Shown: one piece after another, positions 40,819 through 52,326 of the stretch
Numbering within the stretch: position 1 is the stretch's first letter
How the letters are laid out: the number at the start of each line of letters is the position of its first letter
Origin: Zantedeschia hybrid cultivar
Lineage: Eukaryota > Streptophyta > Magnoliopsida > Alismatales > Araceae
Direction of reading: 5' to 3'
Assembly (NCBI GenBank): GCA_030544215.1
Contig: JARZZO010000011.1
Span: forward strand, 41,001-105,000
Length of the DNA stretch: 64,000 nt
Notes under the pieces: generated by a model
Database searches by the model: none
The model's input: only the letters and a program-made list of their open reading frames with translations
What the model was told of the DNA's origin: nothing
Position numbers and translations under genes: made by a program

Positions 40819-41027
40819 GGGGTTCTTTTTCAGGGAGATTCTGGGTTTATTGATGTACTCTCTCAGGGGTAAGGTGGCACGTCCCCCCCTTGTATCTCAG
40901 GGGAAATCACTTCTGATAAAAGTGGTCTTCCCCCCCTTAGGACTTGAGGGGTCTCTTCAGGGGGATTTTGGGTTTATTGATGTACTCTCTCAGGGGTTAA
41001 GTGGTATGTCCCCCCTTGTATCTCCAA
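40770..41027 (+). repeat. 129-bp tandem duplication at the ORF2 end / 3' UTR, copy F
   Basis: Unit starts are at 40770 and 40899 (AGGGGAAATCACTTC), with the same period and breakpoints as in copy B. Confidence 0.85.
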
Positions 41028-41108
41028 ATTTTTGATGAAATAAAATCCCAAGGGCCGGCCCAGGGTCCTAGTTAAATTCCTGGGTTTAAAAAAAAAAAAA
41101 AAAAAAAA
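40819..41108 (+). promoter_or_regulatory. 3' UTR, terminal stem-loop and poly(A), copy F
   Basis: The terminal stem pairs CCCAGG (41059-41064) with CCTGGG (41079-41084). AATAAA lies near 41039-41044. Poly(A) 41088-41108. Confidence 0.7.
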
Positions 41109-41308
41109 CCCTAAACCCTAAACCCTAAACCCCTAAACCCTAAAACCCTAAACCCTAAACCTAAACCCTAAACCCTAAACCCTAAACCCTAAAACCCTAA
41201 ACCCTAAACCCTAAACCCTAAACCCTAAACCCTAAACCCTAAACCCTAAACCCTAAAACCCTAAACCCTAAACCCTAAACCGAAAAAACCCCCCCAAACC
41301 CAAAACCC
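41109..41308 (+). repeat. Telomeric repeat tract 6 and degenerate junction
   Basis: About 172 bp of CCCTAAA units, with sparse CCCTAAAA and one CCTAAA, end near 41280. A degenerate A/C-rich stretch (41281-41308, CGAAAAAACCCCCCC...) follows before recognisable element sequence AGCTCTGCG. The stretch could be untemplated or a copied 5' remnant. Confidence 0.92.
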
Positions 41309-41338
41309 AGCTCTGCGTTTTCCCTCTTGGCCGCCGCC

Positions 41339-41375
41339 GGCCATGGCCAGCCCTGTGGGGGGCGGCCGCCCCCCC
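41339..41375 (+). promoter_or_regulatory. 5' structural cassette of copy G (first hairpin absent)
   Basis: GGCCATGGCC (41339-41348) centres on the ATG at 41343. G6 (41357-41362) and C6 (41369-41374) with the inner CGGCCG form an 18-bp perfect palindrome. The CT-rich/AG-rich hairpin of the other copies is missing. Confidence 0.68.
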
Positions 41376-44300
41376 ACCTCGCTGTTAACCCCCCTCCCCA
41401 CTCTCCTGGTCCAACAGATGCCTCCGCACCCCTCTGCTCTACCTTTGACGCACACGGTTTCGGTCTCGGGAGCCCCCCCATCTGGTTTTGGTTCATTGAA
41501 GACTGCCACCGCGTCTTCAGGCAGACCCCACTGTGCGAAGGAGGCTGTGCCGTCTGCACCCTACACGAATCTGCCCACAGCAGAGTGCACCACGTCGCCT
41601 ACGGGCCTTTTGGGGTCTGGATCTCATGATGCTGTCGCCGGCTCTCCCAGAACGGTGCAGCCTTCTGCCGCTCCTTTGAAGGCCACGTCAGGACCTAACA
41701 CACATCCAGGCACCACGGGTCCGCCCACAGCAGAGCGCACAACACCTTCTTCGGGGTTATTGCCACCTGGACCTCATGATACTACGCCCCGGTATGATAG
41801 CTCTGACCTACCCCCCTCCAAGACGTCGCAGCCTTCCGGTGCCTCTTTGCAGGCCATGCCGGGTGCTTTTAAACATCCTCCGCAGCAGCCGCCACGCGAC
41901 CATCAAGGGCATGCTTCTAATGGCCCGGCTTTTCCGTCCTCTACTGGGAACAACCTCCGTCGGAACTTGCAACAGCCCCCCTCCTCTTTAATCTCCAAGA
42001 GCTATGCTAGAGTTCTTGCCGAGTCTAAAATCTTCCCTGAGCCTACGTTGCCTATCCATGCCCCTGCGTTCACCGATCATGGGGAACCGGCAGTCTTTTT
42101 CTCCACAGAAGAAATCGAAGCTACCCTGGTTCCTTTCCGGTATGCTCTTGTTGCAAAAACGCCCTATGGTCAGCCCCCATATCCGGAAATTAAATCCCTC
42201 CTTTCCCAACGGCTTGGCCTTTGCGGAGATTTTGTCATAGCGGCCCTGGATAATCGCCATCTTCTCATCAGATGTACAATTGAGGAGGACTACCTGAGAA
42301 TTCTTCTCCGCGAGAGGTTGCTCATCAAAGGCTCTCTCTTTCGGTTCTTTAAGTGGACTCCGGATTTTGAGTGTGGGACGGAGCCTCCTGTGGTCCCTGT
42401 TTGGATTGAATTCCCTGGCCTTAAAGCCCACCTGTTTCATGAGAACTGTGTTCGATCTATAGCTGGCAATGTTGGACGCGTGCTCCAGATTGCCCTCCGC
42501 ACTTCACAACTCACCAATGCAACTTCTGCGCTTGCCTGTGTTGAGATGAATGTTCTTGAGTCCCGACCTGGGCGAATCTGGATTGGCATGGGTGCCGCTG
42601 GTTACTATCAAGAAATTTTATACCCTCCGTTACCTGATTATTGCACTGCCTGCCATCTTCTTGGTCACGTATCCTCTTCATGCCGGCGGTTGACCAAACC
42701 TAATCAGCGCCAGCTTCTTCCTCATAATTCTCAGCCCAAGCACCAGCAGGTTTCAACGGCGAAGCAAGATGAACCGCCTGCGTCTGCTACCTCGAAAGAG
42801 CATGAAGCCCAGCCTGCAAAAGGTTTGGCCGATCGTCCCACTGCCCCCTCTTCTAACCAGGACACTTTTACCCAATCTGTCAATAAAGGCCGGGTTCAAA
42901 AGCAGTGGATTTCCAAGAGCCAACCTACTCTGGCGCCGATGCCTCTTGCCAACTCGTTTGCGGTCCTTCGTTCCAATTTGGAGGACCATGAAGCCTTGCA
43001 GGAGCCCTCTGGTTTCTTAAATAATTCCCATGTTACTAATGCTGGCAATGATAACTCTGCTGGGCCGAATTCCAGCGTCCCTGTGATGATGGGTGATGAT
43101 CCTCCCATGGCCAGGAGGACCTACCTTGCTGATGCTTCTAGTCTAGACTCCATGCGAACTGACACGCTGTTGTCCATGCCGCCCAATACCTCTATTGCCA
43201 CTGATCAGCCTCAGAATAATGCAACGCAGGCCTGCCCGCCAGGTGTTCGACAGACGTCTTCTTTAGTTGGGGGCCAGCGTGCCCCGGTTACAGTGCCCAT
43301 GCACACGGAGCAAAATCACTCGTTCAACATTATGGCGCCGAGTGTCAATCACCTTCCGTCCACGAGCGCAGCTGTGGTTCAACCGGCCATCGTGCACATG
43401 CAGCACTCCAGCTTGGTGGTGATGGAACCCGAGTCCATGGGGGGGAGCCCTAGCTTTGCGACAGGTAACGCACACGTTGTGCATGCCTTGGAGTCTGAGC
43501 CTACGTCGCCTCGTGCCGCTGTGCAGCAGGGTCCTATAATGACTATGCCGGAACCTACCACGAAAGCAACCGCCGCGGATGCCCAGCAGCATGGATCCTC
43601 GGTGTCCTGTAACCAAGCTAAACGTAATCAGGGATCCATACATGAGCCTCGTATTGCTGGGCCGAATGCTGGCGCTCCTGCTGGTTACTCTTCCCAGGCT
43701 AGTCCACCCATGCAAACGGTGCACACCAGCCCTCTCAACCGGTCGCCGGCTGCTCACTTTCCTCCACCAACGGACACACATGGAGGGGCCATGCTCACCG
43801 AACCTGAAGCCAAAGAACCCAGCATGGAGGAGAACATTGAAGCCAGGGTATGGCAGTCAAATTATGAACACCCTGTCCTTGAGCTGGATCCCCTCCAAGC
43901 TTACCCGCCAGGTGTTTGTCAAAAAGCCTCTGTTATGGTGGAAGGGAGTGCTTCCCAAGTGCACATGGCTCCAACCAGCATTCTCCAGCAGGGCATGGAA
44001 CCAGGTGTTTACACGAGCACTGTTGTCACCCCTCCGATCAACCAGCCCATGCAAATCACTAGCTGCGTGGCGATGGCCCCTCCTTGCGTGCCGTCTCCTT
44101 CTATGGGGCAGGAAATCCCTCCATCTGCAGAGGCTCTTATCGTGCATGCCTCCGCTCTAATGCCGATAATGGTTAATGCCCCTCAGAATAATATCACAGC
44201 CGTGGAAGCTTTGCCAGGTACGCGCCTTCTTAGTAACCCATCAGGTGTTCGTCAAATGTCCTCGGATGTTTTGCCCGCTGTGGAAGCTTTGCATGCCTCG

Positions 44301-45248
44301 GATGCCCTGGCCTCGTAAGTTTATGTAGGGAACGTCTTGCGGACCCTGGCCCAAGAAGCCAAATCGGAGGTTATTTTGACTACTAATGGGCCTAACCCAT
44401 CGCCTACTACTATTGGGCCGGCTGCTGGTGCTGGGGTGCGACTGCCTGTCATCCCAGTGGATGCTACCTCATGCCCCCAGCACCAGGAGTCTATGGTGAG
44501 CCCTTCTTCCAATTCTGCAATGCTCTTTACAGCCCTCACTCAACCTCCTTTAAACATTGGTTGTTCTTGTTTGCATGATTCAATGATGGCGGATCCACCT
44601 GGCGAGTCTCAAACTCGGCTGCAGCTGACTGCCAAACAGGCCATTATGTCCGAAATTCCTCAACAGCCTAGATCTGATGGTCAGGCTTCTGATGCTGGGG
44701 AACATATCTTTCTTATGCAGCAACAATCTTCTTTTGAAGCTCAGAAGCGCATGGAAGTCCAAACGTACCTTAGCGTCGAGAAACAGGTGTCATCTACTCT
44801 TAATATTCCATGCATGCTCAACTCGGAGGATACTATGATACCCTCTCCTTATTCTGGTTATATGATTCAGAGCCATGGTCCTGATCTTGTTTCCACTGAT
44901 GACTGTGATACAGCCCCTCAAGAGGCCATGGAAAACTTGATTACTCAATTGAATCCCCTTCAAGTTAAATCGTCTATAAGTGTCGAGAATCAGGTGATAT
45001 CCACTCACCATGTTCAGGGCGATGCCCCTGTTCTGGATGCTCTAAATTTAGAAAATCCGTCTCAGACTAAAGAGAACCAGCAATTACTTGAAATCCACAA
45101 ATTTAAACAAGCATTCTCTTCCACTATTAATGCTCATGACAATATTAATGTGGACATGCAGGATGGGTCCAATTTTTCTAGTTTGGTTCCGCGTAAGAGC
45201 ACAAGGCTCGCAAGGTCGCAGAAAAACAAAATCAAATTCAATGATTAA
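41343..45248 (+). pseudogene. LINE ORF1 (DUF4283 + CCHC), copy G, one nonsense codon
   Basis: It starts MASPVGGGRPP and has a longer Pro/Ser-rich N-terminus than other copies (about 225 residues before SKSYARVL). The DUF4283 block (HGEPAVFF ... RIWIGMG) and a CCHC knuckle near residue 440 (CTACHLLGHVSSSC) follow. One TAA at 44316-44318 interrupts the Pro/Ser tail, and the frame continues to the stop at 45246-45248 with the basic end TRLARSQKNKIKFND. The tail holds three related modules (CPPGVRQTSS, YPPGVCQKAS, NPSGVRQMSS). The C-terminal part from about 44680 matches copy D closely. Confidence 0.87.
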
Positions 45249-45287
45249 GTCTCTTGTTTGGAATATTAGAGGAGTTGGTAGCTCCTC
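45241..45287 (+). promoter_or_regulatory. ORF1/ORF2 overlap and downstream hairpin, copy G
   Basis: The overlap is ATGATTAA (45241-45248). The hairpin pairs GAGGAGTT (45269-45276) with AGCTCCTC (45280-45287), identical to copy D. Confidence 0.62.
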
Positions 45288-48152
45288 CTCTCTTCGCAGG
45301 CTGATATCTATATGCAAATCTAATAGAATTCAAATTGTTGCTATTCTTGAGCCCATGATCAACAATTCCTCCATGCAACGTATTTCTTTGCAGTTGGGCC
45401 TCCATAAGTATATTGCTTCTAATATGGATAATGCAAAAATCTGGATCTTCTGGCATTCGTATGTGGACATTGAGATCTTGCATACCAATGACAATTATAT
45501 TACTCTCAAGGTGAAAGATGTGATGGAGCATATGATTACTTTTGTTTATGCTAGTTGCCGCCTGCAAGACAGAATTATCACTTGGGATGATATTGCTTCC
45601 TTTTCTTATACTATTAATCTCCCTTGGATGGTGATTGGAGACTTTAATTCAGTTCTATATTCTTATGAGAAATTTGGTGGCAATGCTCCTCTTCCTGCTT
45701 CTGTCCATGCCTTCCATTCTTTTATGCAGGACTGTGGACTTAGTGATCTTGGGTTTAGTGGATCTAGCTACACTTGGCGCAATGGTCAGCAAGGACTTAA
45801 TTGTATCAGAGCTAGATTGGATAGAGGATTGGCCAACACTCTATGGTTTGATGCATTCTCCACTTCTATTTCTCACTTACACCATAATTGCTCTGACCAC
45901 AATCCTCTTCTTGTTGAATATAATTATAGCAATGTCTCTCATCATGGTCACTTTAAATTTTTGAAAGTATGGACTAGGCACAAGAGCTTTACTCAAGTGG
46001 TGAAAGATTGCTGGGTCCGGCCTCTACATGCTTCCCCCTTATATAAACTCAGTGCCAAGCTCAAAAGATTGAGAATTACTCTTAAGCAGTGGAATAAGGA
46101 CAGTTTTGGTAATATTTTTGATGCTATTCTACGGGCTGAAAGTAATGTTGCTTACATGCAAGACACCCTTGATAATTCTCCTTCTGATGATGCTCTTAAT
46201 GATCTTATTGCCGCCAAAAAACATCTTGATGAATTACTTCTCAGGCAAGAAATTTTCTGGAAACAAAAATCGCATTTCAGGTGGCTCAAGGAAGGAGACC
46301 AGAATACAGCTTTTTTCCATTCCATTGTCACTGAGAGAAGGAAAAGGAACTTCATTCACTCCCTATATGATGTTAATGGTAATCAGATTACTGACCAAGA
46401 CACTCTTCTCTCTATGGCTGTTGATTATTATAAATATTTATTTACTTCACAGCCTACTTCTATGAATAACAGTGGTTTGCTGCAGTACATTCCCACTATT
46501 GTTACTGATGAGGATAATATTAACTTGATGACTATCCCGACTTTAGATGAACTTAAGGAGTCGGTCTTTTCTCTTTGTGCTGATAGTGCCTCAGGTCCTG
46601 ATGGCTTCTCAGGTGATTTTTTTACTCATTGTTGGGATATTATTGCTGATGACATTCTTGCTGCAGTTATTGAATTCTTTAAAGGTGGTATTTTGCCAAA
46701 AGCATATACTTCTACACATTTGGTATTAATCCCTAAGTGTGACAGTCCTACCACTCTCAAGGATTTCAGGCCCATTAGCCTTTGTAACTTTACATACAAG
46801 ATTTTGTCTCTGATTGTTTGTAAGAGGTTATCACTCATCTTGCAAAGACTTATCTCTCCCTTCCAAGGTGCCTTTGTTAAAGGAAGGGATATCAATGATA
46901 ATATCTGCTTGGCTCAGGAAATGGTACACAATATATCTAAAAAAACCAAAGGCCACAATGTTATTCTCAAGCTAGATATGATGAAGGCTTATGATAGGTT
47001 GGAATGGAACTACTTGTTCGATGTGCTCTCTAAATTTGGCTTTTCTAGTTCCTGGATTGGTTTGATCAAAAATCTGTTTACTCACTGCTGGTTTTCAGTC
47101 ATTTTCAATGGGCAGATTGGTGGCTATTTTAGCTCTACTAGAGGACTCAGACAGGGTGATCCCTTAGCCCCCAGTCTTTTTATTTTGGCTGAAGAATCTT
47201 TCAGCAGGGGCCTTCACAGCTTATTTTCTAGAGGCCTGGTTACTCCCTTTTCCACATATAGGGATGGTCCTATCATATCACACTTGTTATTTGCTGACGA
47301 CACTGTTCTCTTTACTAATGGCTCTCAGGCTTCACTTCGCAGACTACTTGCTTTCATCTCTATTTATGAGAATTGTTCTGGTCAGCAGGTTAATAAAGAC
47401 AAAAGCTCCTTTTATGTGGCTCCTTCTACCATCACCCAAAGGATTAATCAAATTGCTGCAGTTACTCAGATGCCTCACAAGGTCTTTCCTATCCTTTATC
47501 TGGGGGCTCCTCTCTATAAAGGTATTGCTAAAGCTTCCTATTTCCAGCAAATTCTTGACAAGGTACGAAAGAAACTTGGTAATTGGAAAACTCAGCTTTT
47601 ATCCCCTGGTGGAAGACTTATTTTGATAAAACATGTGTTATCTTCTATTCCTATACATATTCTTGCTGTCCTCTCTCCCCCTAAAAGTGTTTTGGATGCT
47701 TTGGATAAAACTATTGCTGCATTCTTTTGGGGATCTTCTAGTGTGGGTCAAAGAAAACATTGGATTGCTTGGAAGCATTTGGCCAGACCTGTTACTGAAG
47801 GAGGGATTGGGATCAGATCTCTATCTGATGTCAGTACTGCCCTTAAGGTCAAGCTTTGTTGGAAGATTTACTCTCACAAAGGCGTTTGGAGTGATTATAT
47901 TCACAACACATACTTGCAAGGACAGCATCTTTCTCACTGTTCTATTACAGGATCTCCCCACTGGAAGATGACTCTTCGTCACAGACACTGGGTCTTAGAT
48001 AACACTTGTTGGCAGGTTGGGACTGGTACTCTCTCTTTCTGGCATGATAATTGGACCGGACATGGTCCTCTCAGGGATTTCTTAACTTCAGATCAGTGGT
48101 ATTCAATTACTCATACTCATAATTGGATTGTCCAGGATTTTATTGGTCACAG

Positions 48153-48157
48153 ACAGG
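48153..48157. repeat. Target-site duplication ACAGG (left)
   Basis: ACAGG directly precedes the TGTAGG left end of the LTR element and is repeated at 57739-57743. Copy D has the related uninterrupted sequence at the same place (CACAGACATGATTTT). Confidence 0.93.
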
Positions 48158-48914
48158 TGTAGGCGCCCGGAACGTCCCCCGCCGCGGCTGCGGGCTTCGG
48201 GCGAGGGTTCCTCTCCGTTCGTCTTAACACTGTGGCGATTTAAAGGGGGTTAGAAATAAAGGATGTGATCGCCAGGAGCATTACCTTACGGTCCCTGTGC
48301 TCCGCAGGATGGTGGGGATGTGATCGCGTTTTGTGGGAGCGGGAAATGCTGGTTCCTCCTTCTCTTCCTCCGGCCGGCCAGAGGAGGAGAGCTCGGTAGT
48401 GCACGCGCAGAATCTGGTAAGAGCCCCTGAAAAGAAAAGACAGACAAAGAAAAGACAATAACCCAATTAGAACCGTGACATGTAGGATCCGTTCATGCAA
48501 ACATAAAAAATAACTAAAATTAGAGGGAAACGCACCGGATGGGTGTTTGGGAGGGAAGGTGACCATATGTTATGGCCATCCACCTCCCGATTTTTGTTTG
48601 GAACCTCTGGAGGTAAAAGGTGCTAAGTCATCCTAGGATGTATGCATGCAGATAAGTGCTCGTGTGTGAAGAGTGAAATGATGTGTTGAAGGTAAAAGAG
48701 AGTGAAAGAGAGAGGATGTTACGGCATTGATGGAAATTGGAAATGCAATGAAGTAAAAAAGGTGAAACAGTAAAAGAGGGTTAGGAAGACAAGCCCATTT
48801 GGAGTGACGTTAGCCTTCCTTCCAAGAAGCCACTTCTTAACCTCAGAAAATCCTTAACCCCAAATCCTCCTTTAACCCAAAGTCCTTAACCCCTGCTCGA
48901 GAGGATGTGGGGGG

Positions 48915-48922
48915 TTTAAATA
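48915..48922 (-). promoter_or_regulatory. TATA-like box in LTR
   Basis: Minus strand TATTTAAA, repeated in the other LTR at 56967-56974, roughly mid-LTR. The position is plausible for the U3/R boundary, but no transcript start can be shown. Confidence 0.35.
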
Positions 48923-49150
48923 GGCGAAGGAAAAAAGGGGAGAAAACAGGGGTCTAAATCCCCGTAAATCACCCTTCAACCAATAGGGAGTGGTCAAGGG
49001 TTGGAGGTAGTGGATGCGGCAGTCGCCGGAGTGGGGAGTGGTCGGATTAGTGGGGACGTGGGCGGCGAGTAGAGGAGATCGTGGGGAAGACGGAGTCAAG
49101 GGGGTGGTTAAGGAGTGGACGGCCAGGTGACATGCCTTCCATTCTTGTGG

Positions 49151-49545
49151 TGGAAGGCGGCCCGGCTGGCCTTCGAAGGGGGTGGAAGGCAAGGGGTGGC
49201 CTTCGAAGGTGGTGGAAGGCAAGGGGTGGCCTTCGAAGGAGGTGGAAGGCAAGGGGTCGGCCTTCCACGGAAAGGTGGTAAAAAGTGAAAAAGTTGGCTA
49301 AAAGGGTGGAAGGCAAGGTAGCTGGCCTTCGAAGGGGGTAGAAGGCGGGGGGTGGCCTTCGAAGGGGTTGGAAGGCGGACTGGCTGGTCTTCCACGAAAA
49401 GGTGAAAAAGGGGGGCCAAAAGGGTGGAAGGCAAGGTGGGTGGCCTTCGAAGGTGGTGGAAGGCGAGGGGTGGCCTTCGAAGGAGTTGGAAGGCGAGGGG
49501 TGGCCTTCGAAGGGGGTGGAAGGCGGACTGGCTGGCCTTCCACGG
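49151..49545. repeat. Array of ~30-bp GGAAGGC...GCCTTC hairpin units in the 3' LTR
   Basis: Tandem units pair GGAAGGC with GCCTTC and are joined by CTTCGAAG palindromes; some units end in GGCCTTCCAC instead. Open frames on both strands in this stretch (Pro/Ser-rich or Gly-rich) follow from the repeat and are not genes. Confidence 0.8.
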
Positions 49546-49685
49546 AAAAGGTGGCTAGAGTCGGGATTTGGTTAATGGGCCTAGCTGGTAGTGGGTTGAG
49601 ATGGCTCAAATGAGGGGATTTATGATGATGGGCTGATGATGGAGGGGATTTATGACCAAAAGGGTGGTCCAAAATCGGGTCTACA

Positions 49686-49700
49686 AATGCCCCTCCGGGA
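49686..49700 (-). promoter_or_regulatory. Candidate polypurine tract
   Basis: On the minus strand, CCCGGAGGGGCATT directly precedes the 3' LTR. The purine run is short (GGAGGGG), but the position is right for plus-strand DNA priming. Confidence 0.5.
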
Positions 49701-50838
49701 CACCTGTTTTGCAGTGGAATGGAATGGAATGATAAATAGGTGTTCCGGAAATCGAAACTGATTTTGGACCGTCCGGAAAAGGAATGAGCTATCCCCAGGG
49801 ATGACATGCGAATGCGGCAAATGCATGAAAGCTAACCATTTGAGTTGCAAGAGTGATTTAAGAAAAGGGACAAAGTTCAGTACTAGAGAATCACAGTCCG
49901 TGGGACCCTCGGGTGCTGGAACCGCGAGGCCTTGGCATACCAGAATATAGCGATCTGGCCCAAGGGGATCTCGAGCATGAAAGGTGTAGGAGTGTGACTT
50001 GAAGAACTCTCAACACAACGGGCGCGCGGTGGCCTGGCGCATCATGGGATCGCCAAGTGAGAGACTCTCAAGCGCACTTGCTGAAAAAAGGAGAAAGGGG
50101 TCTTGCAATTCAAAAGGCTAACAGACGTACAACTGCCAGAATCACGGATCAACGATGGGTTAAGCAGTGTGATGAATCATGGTCATTGCCCCTAGGGCGA
50201 GGATGAATGCTTATGCGAATGCATGCTGGGTTGAAATCTTTTTAATAAAACAAATTCCTAATGCAGTTCCTAATGCAACAGGAGGGATTTATTGGCCAAT
50301 CGAATATCTTGGAGAATATAGACTCCTCATTGTTTTGTTTAAAGAGGAACTCAGAGTCTATACGCCCGAAGTTATTAGCCTCCTGTGTCTTCAATCCTAC
50401 TTGCTTCGGATTCCCTGCAGCTGCAAGAACGCACATCAGTAAATGTAAATAATCAATGACCCACAATATCTTAATGACAATGCTGCAAGGAAGCGAGGGA
50501 CAAAGGTCCCTGTCGAGTTCAAGCCAGCGCGGAAGATATGGCCATTCTCAAAGTAGAATGCCAATCCGGCTGCTTTTGGCTTCGACTCGACAGCAAAAGC
50601 ATCCACCTTTTGGATAGAATCCTTTTCCTGTATGCACAAAATGAAGGGGAAACAGTTAGTAGTGTCTGTTTTCGGCCCCTTGCCCAAAAGAGCAACTACC
50701 TTTTCCCTAGCCTTCGCATAGGGTCAAGGGGCCGTGTTGCTAACCAGACAAAAGGAAGAATATTGAAACTGATGCAAAAAGTAAATATGCAAATGCTGGT
50801 GGATATTAACAAGTGAGGTGTGTGATAGATGAAAACAT

Positions 50839-50870
<32 letters not shown>

Positions 50871-52326
50871 TCCGACCACCTGGTGACTGCCCAGACTTAG
50901 GCTGGTTGAATGATAAAAGGGAAATGCACACTCAACTTCCCAGGTATCCTAAGCTCACATCTAGATTGATTTGGGCCTCTAGACTCTTCAAACTAACCTT
51001 GACCGGTTAAGACTCATACTGATGACAATACCGTCATGCCATGCTTAGGCTCCCAGCTGCTTCTGACCACCAAGTTTGCCCAAAAAGTTTTCGAGGTAAA
51101 TGATTTGCCCGACCCGGGTCTCTTTCCTCACAATCTAGAAGGTATATGATGGAACACCTTGGAACCCTAGCGGTCAACCGCGCGACGCTGACCCGGAATC
51201 AGACGCCGTCGCACCGATTGGTGACGCGCATGCATTGACCTAAGCCCGAAGCTGTAAGAGTACACATTGAGATTACGGTTAAGAAATTAGTTCACCAGAA
51301 ACATCGACATTACTCTTCACCCATTTTGGACTCCTGTGATCATGTGAGCATGTGACGATTTTTGAAAACGAACCATTTTAAAATGATGTTCAGTCTTTAG
51401 ATAGCCATCTCGTGCTGAACCTTGGGGGAGAAAAAAGTGAAGAAATTTTGGAGACAAACCTCACAGGAGGATCAACAAAACCGTTAAAAGGGAGAGCTGT
51501 GACAAAACGGACTCCTTTTGACCTCCTAGATGCCCCAATTTTGACTTTTCAGGCCTTTATTAGATTTCTTGGCCAGGCACGGTCACGACCAGGTTTTTTT
51601 TCATGATTGCTTGAACCCCTTTTCCTTTTTTGTATTTCTTTTCCGCTCTTGACATTTATTGGGGTTATTTGATATTCCGCCTGCGGGGACACTGCCCTCT
51701 TCTCGTGCTCTGGTCCTTTACATTTCATTTCTGGGCCCTTTTTTGTTGAGGGGTTACATCTATCGGGTTTTTTGAGGAACCGCAGTTTGCTGAGCTCAAC
51801 CGTTTAAGGGCGTCAACTGTCCTGATCGGTCGAGAGACGAAGAGCAAAGGTTGCATTTGACAGTGCACTAAAGACTTGGAACTCATTTTAAACAGGTTCT
51901 CTTTGAAAAACGTGCAGGTGTGTGCATCTCATGATGAGCATAGGGATCCGTATGAAAGTAAAGTAGACATGTCCAAGGTTCTGGTGGACCAAAATCTTAG
52001 CCAAACCGCAATGTCATCCCAACCTATCATTCAACTAGACCTAGACAGGGGGTTACGTGGCAGTCACCGGACAATTGGATTTTGTGTCTTTTCTGATTTT
52101 TTTTGTCATTTCCATTAAAGTATGTACATATCTACAAATATGTTTGATGCTTTTTGGATATTCGATTTTTTTGGGAAATTTTGAAATTTTTGATTTTTTG
52201 TATTTTTAAGGGTAAAACTTCTTCAAATAGACTTCTATCCAAAGGAAAACTTTTCAAAATATTTACACTTATTTGCTGGAAACAAAAGAACCTTCTTACC
52301 TCTACAACTTGTAGATAAAGAGGAAG
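49686..52326 (-). other. Non-coding internal region where pol would be expected
   Basis: This 2.6 kb lies between the end of gag-pro and the 3' LTR. The frames are short and none shows RT (F/YxDD), RNase H or integrase (HHCC, DDE) motifs. It holds a run of 30 T at 50840-50869, AT-rich stretches near 52080-52320, and otherwise no recognisable content. It is either replaced pol sequence or an expanded 3' non-coding region. Confidence 0.75.

Larger units (their letters stand above)
32898..41108 (+). mobile_element. LINE copy F (subfamily II), full length, degraded
   Basis: About 8.2 kb. The 5' UTR is nearly the same as in copy E. ORF1 (32967-36692) has one stop and ORF2 (36685-40818) has three. 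The 3' UTR carries the same 129-bp duplication as copy B. Poly(A) 41088-41108. By eye its RT region (from about 37620) is almost identical to copy E, and its C-terminus to copy B. Confidence 0.95.
45241..48157 (+). pseudogene. LINE ORF2, copy G, 5' part (APE and RT), disrupted by LTR element
   Basis: The frame is open from the coupled ATG to the insertion point after CAG G (48157), about 972 codons. It holds the endonuclease (WNIRG, EPM, GDFN, RLDR, SDHNPL) and the complete reverse transcriptase (LDMMKAYDRLEW, RGLRQGDPLAPS, FADD), and runs into the region before the Cys/His segment. One substitution gives DSASGPDG where other copies have DSAPGPDG. Read across the insertion site, using one copy of the duplicated ACAGG, the frame continues without shift into 57744-58966, so ORF2 was intact when the LTR element arrived. 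The frame runs only two codons into the LTR. Confidence 0.9.
48158..49685 (-). repeat. 3' LTR (left)
   Basis: About 1,528 bp, from TGTAGGCGCC at 48158 to GTCTACA at 49685 on the + strand. It is nearly identical to 56210-57738. It holds no gene; it includes the hairpin array at 49151-49545 and a TATA-like sequence on the minus strand. Confidence 0.92.

Noticed and set aside
49151..49545. CRISPR-like array
   Set aside because: The repeats are palindromic and contiguous, without unique spacers, and lie inside an LTR in a plant genome.
49900..50060. tRNA-like sequence in the LTR element interior
   Set aside because: Short tRNA-like words occur, but no cloverleaf with matching acceptor and T-arm could be formed by eye.
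49686..52326. Degraded pol gene of the LTR element
   Set aside because: No RT, RNase H or integrase motif fragments are recognisable in any frame; a profile search could still find very old remnants.
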